Source: Photobacterium sp. GJ3
GTDB lineage: Bacteria > Pseudomonadota > Gammaproteobacteria > Enterobacterales > Vibrionaceae
Assembly (NCBI RefSeq): GCF_018199995.1
Contig: NZ_CP073578.1
Coordinates: forward strand, 930,001-994,000
Length of the DNA: 64,000 nt
Direction: 5' to 3'
Positions 1-8,511 of the stretch are shown one piece after another. Numbering within the stretch: the first letter of the stretch is position 1; each line of letters begins with the position of its first letter. The position numbers and the translations under genes were made by a program. The notes under the pieces are model-generated. The model did not search any database, was not told where the DNA came from, and saw only the letters and a program-made list of their open reading frames with translations.

Positions 1-704
1 GTGCCGACAGATTCAGGTTTTAAGTGAGTCCATACGTGCATGCGAGTGGTATTAAACCAGATGAAGAAAGGCTTATCGCTCTTCACTGCGCGCTCCATGA
101 AATCCAGCCCGGCTGACAGGAACTCTTCATCTGCGGTTTCCATCCGCTTACGTGTCAGTGGTCCGGTATCTTCAATTTTACCGTCAGCGGTGGATTTTAA
201 GACGCCGCGAGGACCGTATTTTTTGCGAAACTCAGGATCTTTCGGGTAGTAGTAACCTTCGGGTTCCTCTTCTGCATTCAGGTGATACAGGTTCCCAAAG
301 AATTCATCAAAACCGTGGTTCGTTGGCAGGTGCTTGTCTTGATCGCCCAGGTGGTTCTTACCAAACTGACCACTGACATACCCCTGCTCATGTAATAAAT
401 CTGCAATGGTTGGCGACCAGTCAGGAATGCCGTGATCAGAGCCCGGCATGCCTATGGTCAGTAATCCGGTGCGAAACGGGTGTTGACCTAAAATAAATGA
501 TGCTCTGCCTGCGGTACAGGATTGCTGGGCATAAGAGTCTGTGAACAATGCCCCTTCTTTTGCAATTGAATCAATGTTGGGTGTCTGATAACCCATAATG
601 CCGTGATTGTATGCACTGACATTGTGAACCCCAATATCGTCACCCCATATGACTGAAGGCACGGCTTTCGCTGAAACAAACCCTTGATCACGCGCAAGAA
701 GCAA
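1..704 (-). CDS. Arylsulfatase, N-terminal part (gene runs off the window)
   Basis: Hydrolyses sulfate esters (sulfatase/alkaline phosphatase fold). The reverse strand reads without stops from position 704 to the window edge, about 234 residues. An early WGDDIG segment (metal-binding aspartates near residues 22-23) is followed by SCTAGR, the C-x-A/P-x-R motif in which Cys63 is converted to formylglycine, and then GKNHLGD and HGFDEFFGNLYH. The frame is closed by TAA at 705-707, so the start is most likely the TTG at 702-704, preceded by a good AGAGGT site. This start leaves no signal peptide, although most bacterial arylsulfatases of this type are exported. Either the enzyme is cytoplasmic or the 5' end has been lost. 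The family call is firm; the substrate is unknown. Confidence 0.88.
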   Translation of the reverse strand, partial: MLLARDQGFVSAKAVPSVIWGDDIGVHNVSAYNHGIMGYQTPNIDSIAKEGALFTDSYAQQSCTAGRASFILGQHPFRTGLLTIGMPGSDHGIPDWSPTIADLLHEQGYVSGQFGKNHLGDQDKHLPTNHGFDEFFGNLYHLNAEEEPEGYYYPKDPEFRKKYGPRGVLKSTADGKIEDTGPLTRKRMETADEEFLSAGLDFMERAVKSDKPFFIWFNTTRMHVWTHLKPESVG

Positions 705-710
705 TTAATT

Positions 711-716
711 ACCTCT
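711..716 (-). promoter_or_regulatory. Shine-Dalgarno site of the sulfatase gene
   Basis: On the reverse strand AGAGGT lies 6 nt before the TTG at 702-704. It is the only good ribosome site near the 5' end of the sulfatase frame and decides in favour of a TTG start. Confidence 0.55.
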
Positions 717-947
717 ATACTTACGTTTTATTGTGACAGGAGCAGGGGCAGTATCGGGTCGCTTCCACTTTTATTTTCGGGTGTCTCGGCTGCTGAAGGG
801 ATCCGAAAATTCAGCAACGGATGCCGCTGGTTGAAGCGATGAATCGGCCCGACTCTGACCGGACGCAGGCAAAATTAGTCTGTATTGCTGCGCGATGAAG
901 TTGATATCGGATCTGATAAGCGATCACAGGGGACAGGAGTGAATCAC

Positions 948-1940
948 GTGAATGCTGCACAACAGGCAATGAATTTACTGCTGGAAAAAATTGATCAATC
1001 CGTGATCGGACAACATCATGTTGCCCGTTCGATTGTCATCGGTTTGATTACGAATGGCCATATCTTACTGGAAGGCTTGCCGGGCACAGCGAAGACCCGT
1101 TCAGTGAAAGCGCTTGCCGGTATGATGGACGCCAGATTTGGCCGAGTACAGTTCACACCGGATCTCTTACCTTCGGATGTGACAGGGACAGACATGTATC
1201 AGGAGGATAGCGAAGGCAAACCCCAGCTGACTTTTCAGGCAGGCCCCATTTTTAACAACATTCTGCTGGCCGATGAAATTAACCGTGCGCCAGCCAAGGT
1301 GCAGGCCGCTTTACTGGAAGCGATGGCAGAAGGGACGGTGACGGTCGGAGACAGCAGCCGGAAGCTTCCTGAACCTTTTATCGTGCTGGCAACGCAAAAC
1401 CCGATTGAGCAGGAAGGGACTTATCCGCTGCCGGAAGCTCAGATAGACCGTTTCATGCTGAAAGTGACAGTTGATTATCCTGAAGATGACGCCGAGTTAG
1501 ATATCGTGCGTTTGGTACGTGCGGAAGAAAAGTCACAGGGCAAAATGGCAGCGGAGCAAACCTCTGCGGATGCACGGATTGATCCGCAACTGGTCCTCGA
1601 TGCCCGTAACCAGTTAGCTGATATCCATGTGTCTGAAGTTGTTGAGCGTTACATCGTCAATCTGGTGATGGCGACCCGTCATCCGGATCGTTACCCCGAC
1701 ACGAAACTGAGTGAGTGGATCGAAATCGGTTCCAGTCCGCGCGCTTCGATCGCGCTGGACAAGTGCGCGCGTGCCTGCGCCTGGCTGGCCGGACGCGATC
1801 ATGTGGAGCCGGACGATGTACGGATGATGGCAAAACCGGTCCTGGGTCACCGGCTGAATCTGGGCTACAGTGCCGCTGCAGATGGGGTGACAAAGAATGA
1901 GGTTATTCAGGTATTACTCGATCATGTCCTGATTGGTTAG
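948..1940 (+). CDS. MoxR-family AAA+ ATPase
   Basis: MoxR-type ATPase, thought to act as a chaperone for the VWA proteins encoded behind it. Walker A is GLPGTAKT, Walker B lies in LLADEINRA, and a sensor-like LATQNPIEQEGTYPLPEAQ and arginine-containing DRFM segment follow, as in the family. The GTG at 948 has AGGAG eight bases upstream and gives about 330 residues; GTG 939 and an ATG/TTG-type start at 885 are in frame but less well supported. It heads a tight operon of DUF58, DUF4381, VWA and BatD genes, the classical MoxR/Bat arrangement. Cytoplasmic. The exact substrate of such systems is poorly known, with roles proposed in envelope stress tolerance. Confidence 0.9.
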   Translation: MNAAQQAMNLLLEKIDQSVIGQHHVARSIVIGLITNGHILLEGLPGTAKTRSVKALAGMMDARFGRVQFTPDLLPSDVTGTDMYQEDSEGKPQLTFQAGPIFNNILLADEINRAPAKVQAALLEAMAEGTVTVGDSSRKLPEPFIVLATQNPIEQEGTYPLPEAQIDRFMLKVTVDYPEDDAELDIVRLVRAEEKSQGKMAAEQTSADARIDPQLVLDARNQLADIHVSEVVERYIVNLVMATRHPDRYPDTKLSEWIEIGSSPRASIALDKCARACAWLAGRDHVEPDDVRMMAKPVLGHRLNLGYSAAADGVTKNEVIQVLLDHVLIG

Positions 1941-1950
1941 GAGTGTGGTT

Positions 1951-2883
1951 ATGGCAGATCCGTTGCTGGATTCGCGCCTGTACTGCCATCCTGCCAGACT
2001 CGCGGATTTGCAGGTGCAGGCAGAGCAGTTGTCTTTACCGTCAATGTTGAAAATTCACAGTATTTTGTCCGGTCGTCACAGTGCCAATTTCCGCGGTCGG
2101 GGGCTGAACTTTGAAGAGTTGCGTCATTATCGGAAAGGCGACGACATTCGCCAGTTGGACTGGCGGGTGACGCTGCGCACTGGTGAGCCTTATGTGCGGG
2201 TGTATACCGAAGAGAAAGATCATCATGTGACTTTATGTGTTGATCAGCGTGCCAGTATGTTTTTTTCTTCTGTCGAGACCATGAAATCCGTGGTAGCGGC
2301 GGAAATCGCGGCTTTGATTGGCTGGTCTGTGGTCAAAAAAAATGATCGCGTCGGGCTGGCCATTTTCGGGGAAGATCGATTGACAGATCCAAGGCCAACA
2401 CGGATGCAGTCAGGTTTTCTGGCTCAGCTTCACCAGCTTTGCGAAGTGAACCAGTCACTGAGTGTGGCTTCGGCTGCATCTGGGCAAAACCAGCTTGATG
2501 CCATGCTCACGCGGCTGATGGCGCGAAAAGAGCGGAATGCACTGGTGGTTATTCTCAGTGATTTTTACCAGTGTAATGCAGCCTGTATTCAAAAATTGCA
2601 GCACCTTCAGCGGCGCGGGCATGTCCTGTGTATTGCGATTAACGATCCGCTAGAGCAGTCTTTCTCTGCTGCGCAAGCCTGGGTGATGTCAGACGGAGAC
2701 CTGCAGATGAATATCGAGCCAGGCGAAAAAAGCCAGGTCGTCGACAGGCATCTCACAGCCTTGTATCAGACCAGGAAAGAGACGCTGAGTAAAATCATGG
2801 CAATGAGGCACCTGCCTTTGATTGAGCTGGATACCTCAGGTGCGCATGTCCGCCATTTCCGGCAGGCGCTGGAGAATCGATGA
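1951..2883 (+). CDS. DUF58 domain protein
   Basis: About 310 residues. The LNFEELRHYRKGDDIRQLDW segment is the DUF58 signature, followed by a VWA-like fold with a degenerate metal site (CVDQRASMFF). DUF58 proteins accompany MoxR ATPases and are thought to be their partners. The ATG at 1951 follows TAGGAG at a good distance; an in-frame upstream start at 1933 would overlap the ATPase gene. The gene begins 10 nt after the moxR stop, and its own stop overlaps the next start (ATGA), implying coupled translation. No membrane segment is evident. Confidence 0.9.
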   Translation: MADPLLDSRLYCHPARLADLQVQAEQLSLPSMLKIHSILSGRHSANFRGRGLNFEELRHYRKGDDIRQLDWRVTLRTGEPYVRVYTEEKDHHVTLCVDQRASMFFSSVETMKSVVAAEIAALIGWSVVKKNDRVGLAIFGEDRLTDPRPTRMQSGFLAQLHQLCEVNQSLSVASAASGQNQLDAMLTRLMARKERNALVVILSDFYQCNAACIQKLQHLQRRGHVLCIAINDPLEQSFSAAQAWVMSDGDLQMNIEPGEKSQVVDRHLTALYQTRKETLSKIMAMRHLPLIELDTSGAHVRHFRQALENR

Positions 2884-3410
2884 TGACGCAACCGGCGCCC
2901 CCTTCCTCTCATATCCTGAAAGATTTGACTGAGATCACTCTGCCAGAGGCTGTGGGTTGGTGGCCTCAGACGATCGGCTGGCAGATCTTAGGCATTCTGG
3001 CCCTGATATTCCTGTTGTTGTGGGGAGTTTACCGTTATCGCCTGTATCACTTTAACCGTTATCGTCGCGAAGCATTGCGGGCGATTACGACGCTAGAGCT
3101 CAGCCGCGGGCGGAGTCCGTCCCAGCCCGTGATGAGTGACTTATTTCTGGTGCTGAAAGTGACCGCTGCACATGTTCAGCCCGAACTGGCCTCCCATATG
3201 GACCGGCAGTTTTTGCGCTATCTGGACACCAGTGCTTCGCTGGCGGAAGGCTTTGATTCCCCGGTAGGGTTGGGTTGGCTCGACACTCTTGTGCAGCCTG
3301 AGACCACGCTCAGTGACCGCCAGATGCAGCAGTTACTGGCACTGGCTCATCGCTGGGTGATCCGACACAGAAACCCCAATCAGCCCAGACTGCTCTGGAG
3401 GGGGAGATGA
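2880..3410 (+). CDS. DUF4381 membrane protein
   Basis: 176 residues with one clear transmembrane helix near residues 33-55 (GWQILGILALIFLLLWGVY) after a short N-terminal part containing LPEAVGWWPQ, the hallmark of DUF4381 proteins. A basic, arginine-rich stretch follows the helix, so the C-terminal domain is probably cytoplasmic. It overlaps the DUF58 gene by 4 nt and the following VWA gene by 4 nt, fixing it as a component of the MoxR/Bat operon. No catalytic motif is visible and the molecular role is unknown. Confidence 0.85.
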   Translation: MMTQPAPPSSHILKDLTEITLPEAVGWWPQTIGWQILGILALIFLLLWGVYRYRLYHFNRYRREALRAITTLELSRGRSPSQPVMSDLFLVLKVTAAHVQPELASHMDRQFLRYLDTSASLAEGFDSPVGLGWLDTLVQPETTLSDRQMQQLLALAHRWVIRHRNPNQPRLLWRGR

Positions 3411-4417
3411 ATATTGAGCTGACCTATCCATGGGTGTTGTTGTTGCTACCGTTGCCGTTATTGGTGTATTGGCTGACGCCGGGCTACAAAACGCGCCGTA
3501 CGGCGATCAAAGTGCCGTTTTTTGATGCTCTGGTTGAGGCGCTGGATGAGAAACCGGAGCGGGGGGCCAGTATTCTGCGTCCTGCTTTCTGGCAGCGCGC
3601 TTTGCTGGCCGTTTCCTGGGGGCTGGTGGTGCTGGCTCTGACCAAGCCTATGCAGCTGGGGAAACCGCAGCAACGTCAGGAATTTGGCCGTGATGTGATG
3701 GTCGCAGTCGATCTGTCTGACTCGATGAATACCGAAGATTTCACCTCGGACACCGGCGACAAACGGTCGCGCCTGAACGCAGCGAAGCAAGTGCTCGCCA
3801 ATTTTGCGGAAAAACGGCAGGGCGACAGATTAGGGTTGATTCTTTTTGGTGACGCGGCTTTCGTCCAGGCGCCTTTTACTGCCGATCATCAGGCCTGGCT
3901 GGCATTACTCGATGAAGCACAAACACCCATGGCCGGTTTAAGTACCCATATGGGAGATGCGATTGGTCTGGCGATAAAGGTCTTGCTGGAAGGCGCCACG
4001 CAGCAAGGGGAAGCACAAAAAGCGAAGCTGGCGATCGTTTTAACCGATGGGAATGATACGGATAGCTATGTCGCCCCCGAGGATGCGGCCAAGCTGGCGA
4101 AAGCCCGCGGTGTGAAAATTCACATGATTGCTATGGGCGACCCGAAGACAGTCGGAGAGACCGCCATTGATATGGCGACGATGAACAGTGTCGCGGAAAC
4201 GACAGGCGGGAAGGCGTTTCAGGCATTGAACAGCCGGGAGCTGAATCAGGCCTACGACACGATTAATGAACTGGAACCTCAGCTTTATCAAAGTACTTAC
4301 TACCAGCCTAAGTTATCGCTGCATCCTTATTTACTGATGATTGTCAGCTGCTTGTATCTGGTGGCCTTCAGCCTTGCCACCTGGCAGCGCAGCCGGAAAT
4401 CGCGGGAGGCAGCATGA
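3407..4417 (+). CDS. VWA domain membrane protein (BatA type)
   Basis: 336 residues. Two N-terminal membrane helices (about 8-24 and 63-80), a von Willebrand factor A domain from about 95 to 290, and a C-terminal helix (about 308-328). The MIDAS motif is intact: D102-L-S-D-S106, plus the later LTDGNDTD loop. This is the BatA architecture of MoxR/Bat operons, in which the VWA domain is exposed to the periplasm and binds a metal. Start and stop overlap the neighbouring genes by 4 nt each. Known work links Bat proteins to oxygen or envelope stress; the role here is inferred from context only. Confidence 0.9.
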   Translation: MNIELTYPWVLLLLPLPLLVYWLTPGYKTRRTAIKVPFFDALVEALDEKPERGASILRPAFWQRALLAVSWGLVVLALTKPMQLGKPQQRQEFGRDVMVAVDLSDSMNTEDFTSDTGDKRSRLNAAKQVLANFAEKRQGDRLGLILFGDAAFVQAPFTADHQAWLALLDEAQTPMAGLSTHMGDAIGLAIKVLLEGATQQGEAQKAKLAIVLTDGNDTDSYVAPEDAAKLAKARGVKIHMIAMGDPKTVGETAIDMATMNSVAETTGGKAFQALNSRELNQAYDTINELEPQLYQSTYYQPKLSLHPYLLMIVSCLYLVAFSLATWQRSRKSREAA

Positions 4418-4623
4418 TGGATCTGTCAGACTTCACCCTAGTGTTGACCCAGTTCCGTTTCATACGTCCGGCGTGGTTATTGCTGCTGTTGCCCTTCGGT
4501 TATCTGTTTTACGTTCAGTGGCAGAGTCAGAATACGGAGACGCTGTGGCAGAAAAATCTTCCTGAACACTTGCGAGAAGCCTTAACTGTCGGGGGGCCGG
4601 CTGGCGCAGGCAATTACCGTTAA
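4414..4623 (+). CDS. N-terminal fragment of the BatB-type VWA protein
   Basis: 69 residues containing one membrane helix (RPAWLLLLLPFGYLFYV) and then ...QNTETLWQKNLPEHLREALTVGG before the frame ends at TAA 4621-4623. This is the normal N-terminus of the next protein. In the neighbouring frame the sequence continues as GWRRQLPLMILMAMSLL, exactly what the family has at this point. Moving back one base inside the six-G run at 4591-4596 joins the two frames. So this is one gene with an apparent one-base deletion (or a frameshifting site), not an independent small protein. Confidence 0.7.
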   Translation: MMDLSDFTLVLTQFRFIRPAWLLLLLPFGYLFYVQWQSQNTETLWQKNLPEHLREALTVGGPAGAGNYR

Positions 4624-6086
4624 TGATTCTGATGGCGATGTCTTTGCTGGTCGTGTTGGTGTGTGCCGGCCCGACCTGGAAAAAGCAGCCGTCCCCCTTT
4701 CATGAAGACAAAACGCCGCTGATTGTCCTGATGGATACCAGCCAGGCTATGTTGGAAAAGGATGTTGCACCGGATCGGCTCACTCGTGCCAAACAGAAAG
4801 TGGAAGACTTGCTGGCGATTCGGGCCGGGGGGGAGAATGCTCTGATTGCCTACGCCGCGACGGCGCATGTCGCGATGCCGCTGACGCGGGATATTGCGGT
4901 CTTCAAACCTATGCTTGAAGCCCTGTCGCCGCAAATTATGCCTAAGGAAGGAAAAAATGCGGCCTCAGCCATTTCACGGATCGGGCAGCTACTGCAGCGT
5001 CGTGATATTCCGGGCACAGTGCTACTGATCACCAATGATGTATCGGCCCAGAGTATCCGCCAATTCCATGACTACTTTTCCCAGCATCAACATCAGCTTC
5101 TGGTATTGGCTGCTGGGGATAACACCCGAACCAGCGATTTGCCACTCAACATGAATCACCTCAATGCGTTAGTTGATATGAGCAATGCAGATTTACATGT
5201 CCTGACGGTGGATGACACGGACGTGGCTTGGATCAAGCGCAAAGTTGAAAATCATGCGGCACTGAATGCCAGTACGCATCAACCATGGCAGGACATGGGT
5301 TATTACTTGTTGTTCCCTGTGGCATTGTTGCTGCTGCTTTGGTTCCGGCGGGGCTGGCTGGTTCAGTGGAGCGTGGCGGCACTGGCTGTCTTTACTCTGC
5401 TGGCAGTTCCTGAGCCGGCTTATGCTGAGAATGTGCATCAGGTGAATCCGGCCAGCGAGAATTCAGAAGCCTCTGAACCGGGTGTTGGCGAGCGGCTCAA
5501 GCAGTTTTGGCTGGATCTCTGGCTGACCCCGGATCAGCAGGGGCAGTGGTATTTCCGGCGGGGCGACTATCTCGAGGCGGCAGAACATTTTGCGGACCCG
5601 CATTGGAAAGGGGTCGCTTATTATTATGCGTCTCAGTTTCATGCTGCTCATACCGTTTTCATGCAAAGCAGTGAAGCGGTCATGCAGTTTAATGCTGCCA
5701 ATGCGCTGGCCCATCAGCGAGAGTATGTTGCGGCGCGAAAACTGTTGCGGGAACTGATTAAGGCTTATCCGGATAATGCCGCTATGCAGCATAACCTGCA
5801 GGTGATCGAAGGGATTATCGAAGAAATTAACCAGTTCAGTGAAAGCCAGTCCGGCGGTGAAAACGCGAATGAAGGTTCCGTAGAATTGGGTGACGAGCCT
5901 CAGACGGCAGACGGCGTGGATGAGCAGACCAATACTCAGGCAATTATTCAGGACAAACTGACGGCTGAGCAATTGCTGGGGGATGAAGCGATTGCCAACA
6001 AATGGCTGGAGCGGGTAGAAGCGGATCCGAAAACGTTTCTGCGCTCTAAATTTTCCATTCAGTATCAACAGAGTCAGGAGCAATAA
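4623..6086 (+). CDS. VWA/TPR membrane protein (BatB type), main part
   Basis: 487 residues from the ATG that overlaps the previous stop (TAATG). A membrane helix (about 2-17), a VWA domain (about 30-210), two further hydrophobic segments (about 225-263), then a periplasmic TPR-like region (about 300-400) and an acidic tail. The MIDAS motif is degenerate: DTSQA where DxSxS is expected, so metal binding may be weak. Family members carry another 90 or so residues with a first membrane helix, which here sit in the preceding fragment in another frame. If translated alone the protein would lack that helix. It belongs to the MoxR/Bat operon. Confidence 0.85.
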   Translation: MILMAMSLLVVLVCAGPTWKKQPSPFHEDKTPLIVLMDTSQAMLEKDVAPDRLTRAKQKVEDLLAIRAGGENALIAYAATAHVAMPLTRDIAVFKPMLEALSPQIMPKEGKNAASAISRIGQLLQRRDIPGTVLLITNDVSAQSIRQFHDYFSQHQHQLLVLAAGDNTRTSDLPLNMNHLNALVDMSNADLHVLTVDDTDVAWIKRKVENHAALNASTHQPWQDMGYYLLFPVALLLLLWFRRGWLVQWSVAALAVFTLLAVPEPAYAENVHQVNPASENSEASEPGVGERLKQFWLDLWLTPDQQGQWYFRRGDYLEAAEHFADPHWKGVAYYYASQFHAAHTVFMQSSEAVMQFNAANALAHQREYVAARKLLRELIKAYPDNAAMQHNLQVIEGIIEEINQFSESQSGGENANEGSVELGDEPQTADGVDEQTNTQAIIQDKLTAEQLLGDEAIANKWLERVEADPKTFLRSKFSIQYQQSQEQ

Positions 6087-6089
6087 GTG

Positions 6090-7346
6090 ATGCCGCGCGC
6101 TTTCATATTTATCCTGATGCTTCTGATAATGACGATGACTGCACCGCGGGTTCAGGCGGCGGAAGAAAGCAGCCACACGAACCGCGTACTGATTAAAAGC
6201 TGGTTAACAACTGCCAGTCAGAAAGAGGCGCGTCAGGTGGCTGTGAATGAAATGATCACCCTGCATATCGATCTGGCAACCCAGACCTGGTTTACCGCCG
6301 GCACCCGGATCGGCAAAATCACCGATCCCGGACTCATGACCTCGCAACGCAGCCTGAAAGCGGTGAACTATACCGAGCGGCAACAAGGGACAACCTGGTC
6401 TCATCAAAGCTGGGAAATTCCGGTTTTTGTGACCCAATCGGGCCAGTATGTCATTCAGCCGATTCCAGTAACCGTCGAAGTGTCGCTCTCTCCCGGACAG
6501 AATCAAACGGCCACCTTAATGACGTCTGAACTCCGTTTCTCGGCGTCATTGCCCTCACCAGCACTGACCGAACAGCGCCCCTGGTTTGCGGCATCGAAGG
6601 CGTCACTTGATCAGGCATGGCAGCAGAGTGCGGACACACTGCGTGCCGGAGACAGTATCAAGCGGCAGATCACACTTAAGGCAGAGAGTACGCTGGCAGC
6701 CTTGCTGCCGAACCCGTCTCAGCCTCTGTTTGATGACGCCTACCAGACTTACGTTTCCCCCAGTGAGCTGCAAGATAGCTACAATCGCGGTATGTATTCT
6801 GCAAGCAGAACCGAACAGGAAACCTACGTGCTTCAGGGTGGCGGTGAGATACATTTTCCGGCGATTGAGGTGCAGTGGTGGGACAGCCAAAACCAGCAAC
6901 TCAATACACTGACGCTTGAAGGCAAAACCTTTACCGTGAAGCATACGCTGCAGTCCTGGTTGAAGTTTTACGCGCCCTGGCTGATTGCTTTGCTGGTACT
7001 GCTTACTCTGGCTTTGTTCGCCTTTCAGCTCGCCAAACGCTATTTTGCCCGTCATCCATTGCCATCACGTTATTTGCTCTGGCGGGCTGTCCGACATCAG
7101 GACTGGGCACAATGCCGCCAGCTGATTTATCAAAGACTCTATGAAAAGACGCAACTGAGTACGCTGGCTGATTTTTCTCAGGATGAGCAGTGGGTTGCTG
7201 ACACCCAAAGATTGATGTCAGAACAGATTGACAGCCCGCTCGTCTGGTCGGTATGGCGGCAAATGACGCGCAGAGCAAAAGTGCAGAGCCAGTATCAGGT
7301 TCTGCTGCCATTACGTCAGCTGGCGCGTAGGTATCCGCATCCGTAA
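6090..7346 (+). CDS. BatD-family protein
   Basis: About 418 residues. An N-terminal signal peptide (FIFILMLLIMTMTAPRVQAA), two beta-rich BatD-like domains, and one C-terminal membrane helix near residues 293-313 (WLIALLVLLTLALFAFQLA) followed by a cytoplasmic helical tail. It closes the MoxR/Bat operon, 3 nt after the preceding stop. AGGAG lies 9 nt before the ATG at 6090 and 6 nt before a GTG at 6087, so either start is possible. BatD proteins are presumed periplasmic scaffolds for the VWA proteins; no enzyme motif is seen. Confidence 0.82.
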   Translation: MPRAFIFILMLLIMTMTAPRVQAAEESSHTNRVLIKSWLTTASQKEARQVAVNEMITLHIDLATQTWFTAGTRIGKITDPGLMTSQRSLKAVNYTERQQGTTWSHQSWEIPVFVTQSGQYVIQPIPVTVEVSLSPGQNQTATLMTSELRFSASLPSPALTEQRPWFAASKASLDQAWQQSADTLRAGDSIKRQITLKAESTLAALLPNPSQPLFDDAYQTYVSPSELQDSYNRGMYSASRTEQETYVLQGGGEIHFPAIEVQWWDSQNQQLNTLTLEGKTFTVKHTLQSWLKFYAPWLIALLVLLTLALFAFQLAKRYFARHPLPSRYLLWRAVRHQDWAQCRQLIYQRLYEKTQLSTLADFSQDEQWVADTQRLMSEQIDSPLVWSVWRQMTRRAKVQSQYQVLLPLRQLARRYPHP

Positions 7347-7445
7347 AGCGGATATCCGGGCGCGTGCGCTAAGTTTACAACGCCATCTCCATGAGATTTT
7401 TTTACGTCAGGTCAAACTAACCCACCCGTTGCTAAGGGGATTCGT

Positions 7446-8444
7446 ATGATTAGAGCAACAAGGTTTTTGCTTTTACTATGGCTGCATGTCGCCATTGTAC
7501 CTGCTGTATCTGCGGCGCCAGATCCACTTCCTTCCTGGAATGACACGGCAACCAAACAGCAGATAATACAGTTTGTTGAGCAGACGGCAGAAAGCAACTC
7601 TCCCCAATTTGTGCCTGTTCCTGAGCGGATTGCTGTTTTTGATAATGATGGTACTTTGTGGGCAGAACAGCCGGCTTATTTTCAGTTGCTCTATGCTGTT
7701 GATCAGGTCAAAGCACAGGCAGACAAACACCCGGAGTGGAAAACGGAAGAGCCTTTTGCCGCCATTCTGAAAGGTGATATGGAGGGGGTAAAAAAATCAG
7801 GCATGGCAGGTGTGATGAAGCTGGTGATGGCAACGCATGCCAATATGACGACGGATGAATTCTCGCAGCGCGTTGATCAATGGATGAAAACTGCGAAGCA
7901 TCCGGTGACGAACAAGCTTTTCACCGATATGGTTTACCAGCCCATGCTGGAACTACTCAACTATCTGCGCAGTCAGGGGTACAAAACGTATATTGTTTCA
8001 GGCGGCGGTGTCGAGTTTATGCGAACCTGGGCTCCTGAGGTTTACGGCATTCCACCGGAGCAGATTATCGGTTCTACCATCAAGATCGAATACAAGCTGG
8101 TTGAGGGTAAGCCTGTCCTGACCCGCCTGCCAGAAATGGACTTTATCGATGATAAGGAAGGAAAACCCGTCAATATCCAGAAAATTATCGGCAGACGTCC
8201 TGTGATTGCTGCCGGGAATTCAGATGGCGACTTAGCCATGCTGCAATGGACCAAGGCAGGAGCCGGGCCACGGATGGCTGTACTGGTGCATCACACCGAT
8301 GCTGAGCGGGAGTGGGCCTACGATAAAGAATCAGCGGTGGGTCGGTTGGAGAAAGCCTTGCCGGTTGCAGCAAAAGAGCAGTGGATTGTGATTGACATGA
8401 AGCAGGACTGGAAACGGGTTTTCCCTGAATCAACTTCTGATTGA
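7446..8444 (+). CDS. Secreted HAD-superfamily phosphatase
   Basis: 332 residues with a signal peptide (MIRATRFLLLLWLHVAIVPAVSA). HAD motif I is FDNDGTLW (nucleophile Asp66, acid Asp68), motif II is the YIVSGGG serine region, and motif IV is GNSDGDLAML. An alpha-helical cap lies between motifs I and II. The set resembles phosphoserine-phosphatase-like HAD enzymes, here directed to the periplasm. It stands alone, about 100 nt after the Bat operon, and converges on the symporter gene. The substrate cannot be read from the sequence. Confidence 0.88.
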   Translation: MIRATRFLLLLWLHVAIVPAVSAAPDPLPSWNDTATKQQIIQFVEQTAESNSPQFVPVPERIAVFDNDGTLWAEQPAYFQLLYAVDQVKAQADKHPEWKTEEPFAAILKGDMEGVKKSGMAGVMKLVMATHANMTTDEFSQRVDQWMKTAKHPVTNKLFTDMVYQPMLELLNYLRSQGYKTYIVSGGGVEFMRTWAPEVYGIPPEQIIGSTIKIEYKLVEGKPVLTRLPEMDFIDDKEGKPVNIQKIIGRRPVIAAGNSDGDLAMLQWTKAGAGPRMAVLVHHTDAEREWAYDKESAVGRLEKALPVAAKEQWIVIDMKQDWKRVFPESTSD

Positions 8445-8456
8445 AAGCTGTTTCAA

Positions 8457-8488
8457 TCAAAAAACGCCAGTCCCGGGAGACTGGCGTT
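8457..8488 (-). terminator. Rho-independent terminator of the symporter gene
   Basis: AACGCCAGTC at 8463-8472 pairs with GACTGGCGTT at 8479-8488. Read on the reverse strand the hairpin ends in a run of six T. It lies 24 nt past the symporter stop. On the plus strand no T run follows, so it probably serves the minus-strand gene only. Confidence 0.8.
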
Positions 8489-8511
8489 GTCGGACACGTG
8501 CACTGGGCTGA

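Noticed and set aside
720-890. Short reading frames in the gap between the sulfatase and MoxR genes, one with a CPCSC-like segment
   Set aside because: Each is 30 to 35 codons, closed by stops on both sides, lacks a start with an RBS and resembles no protein family I know.
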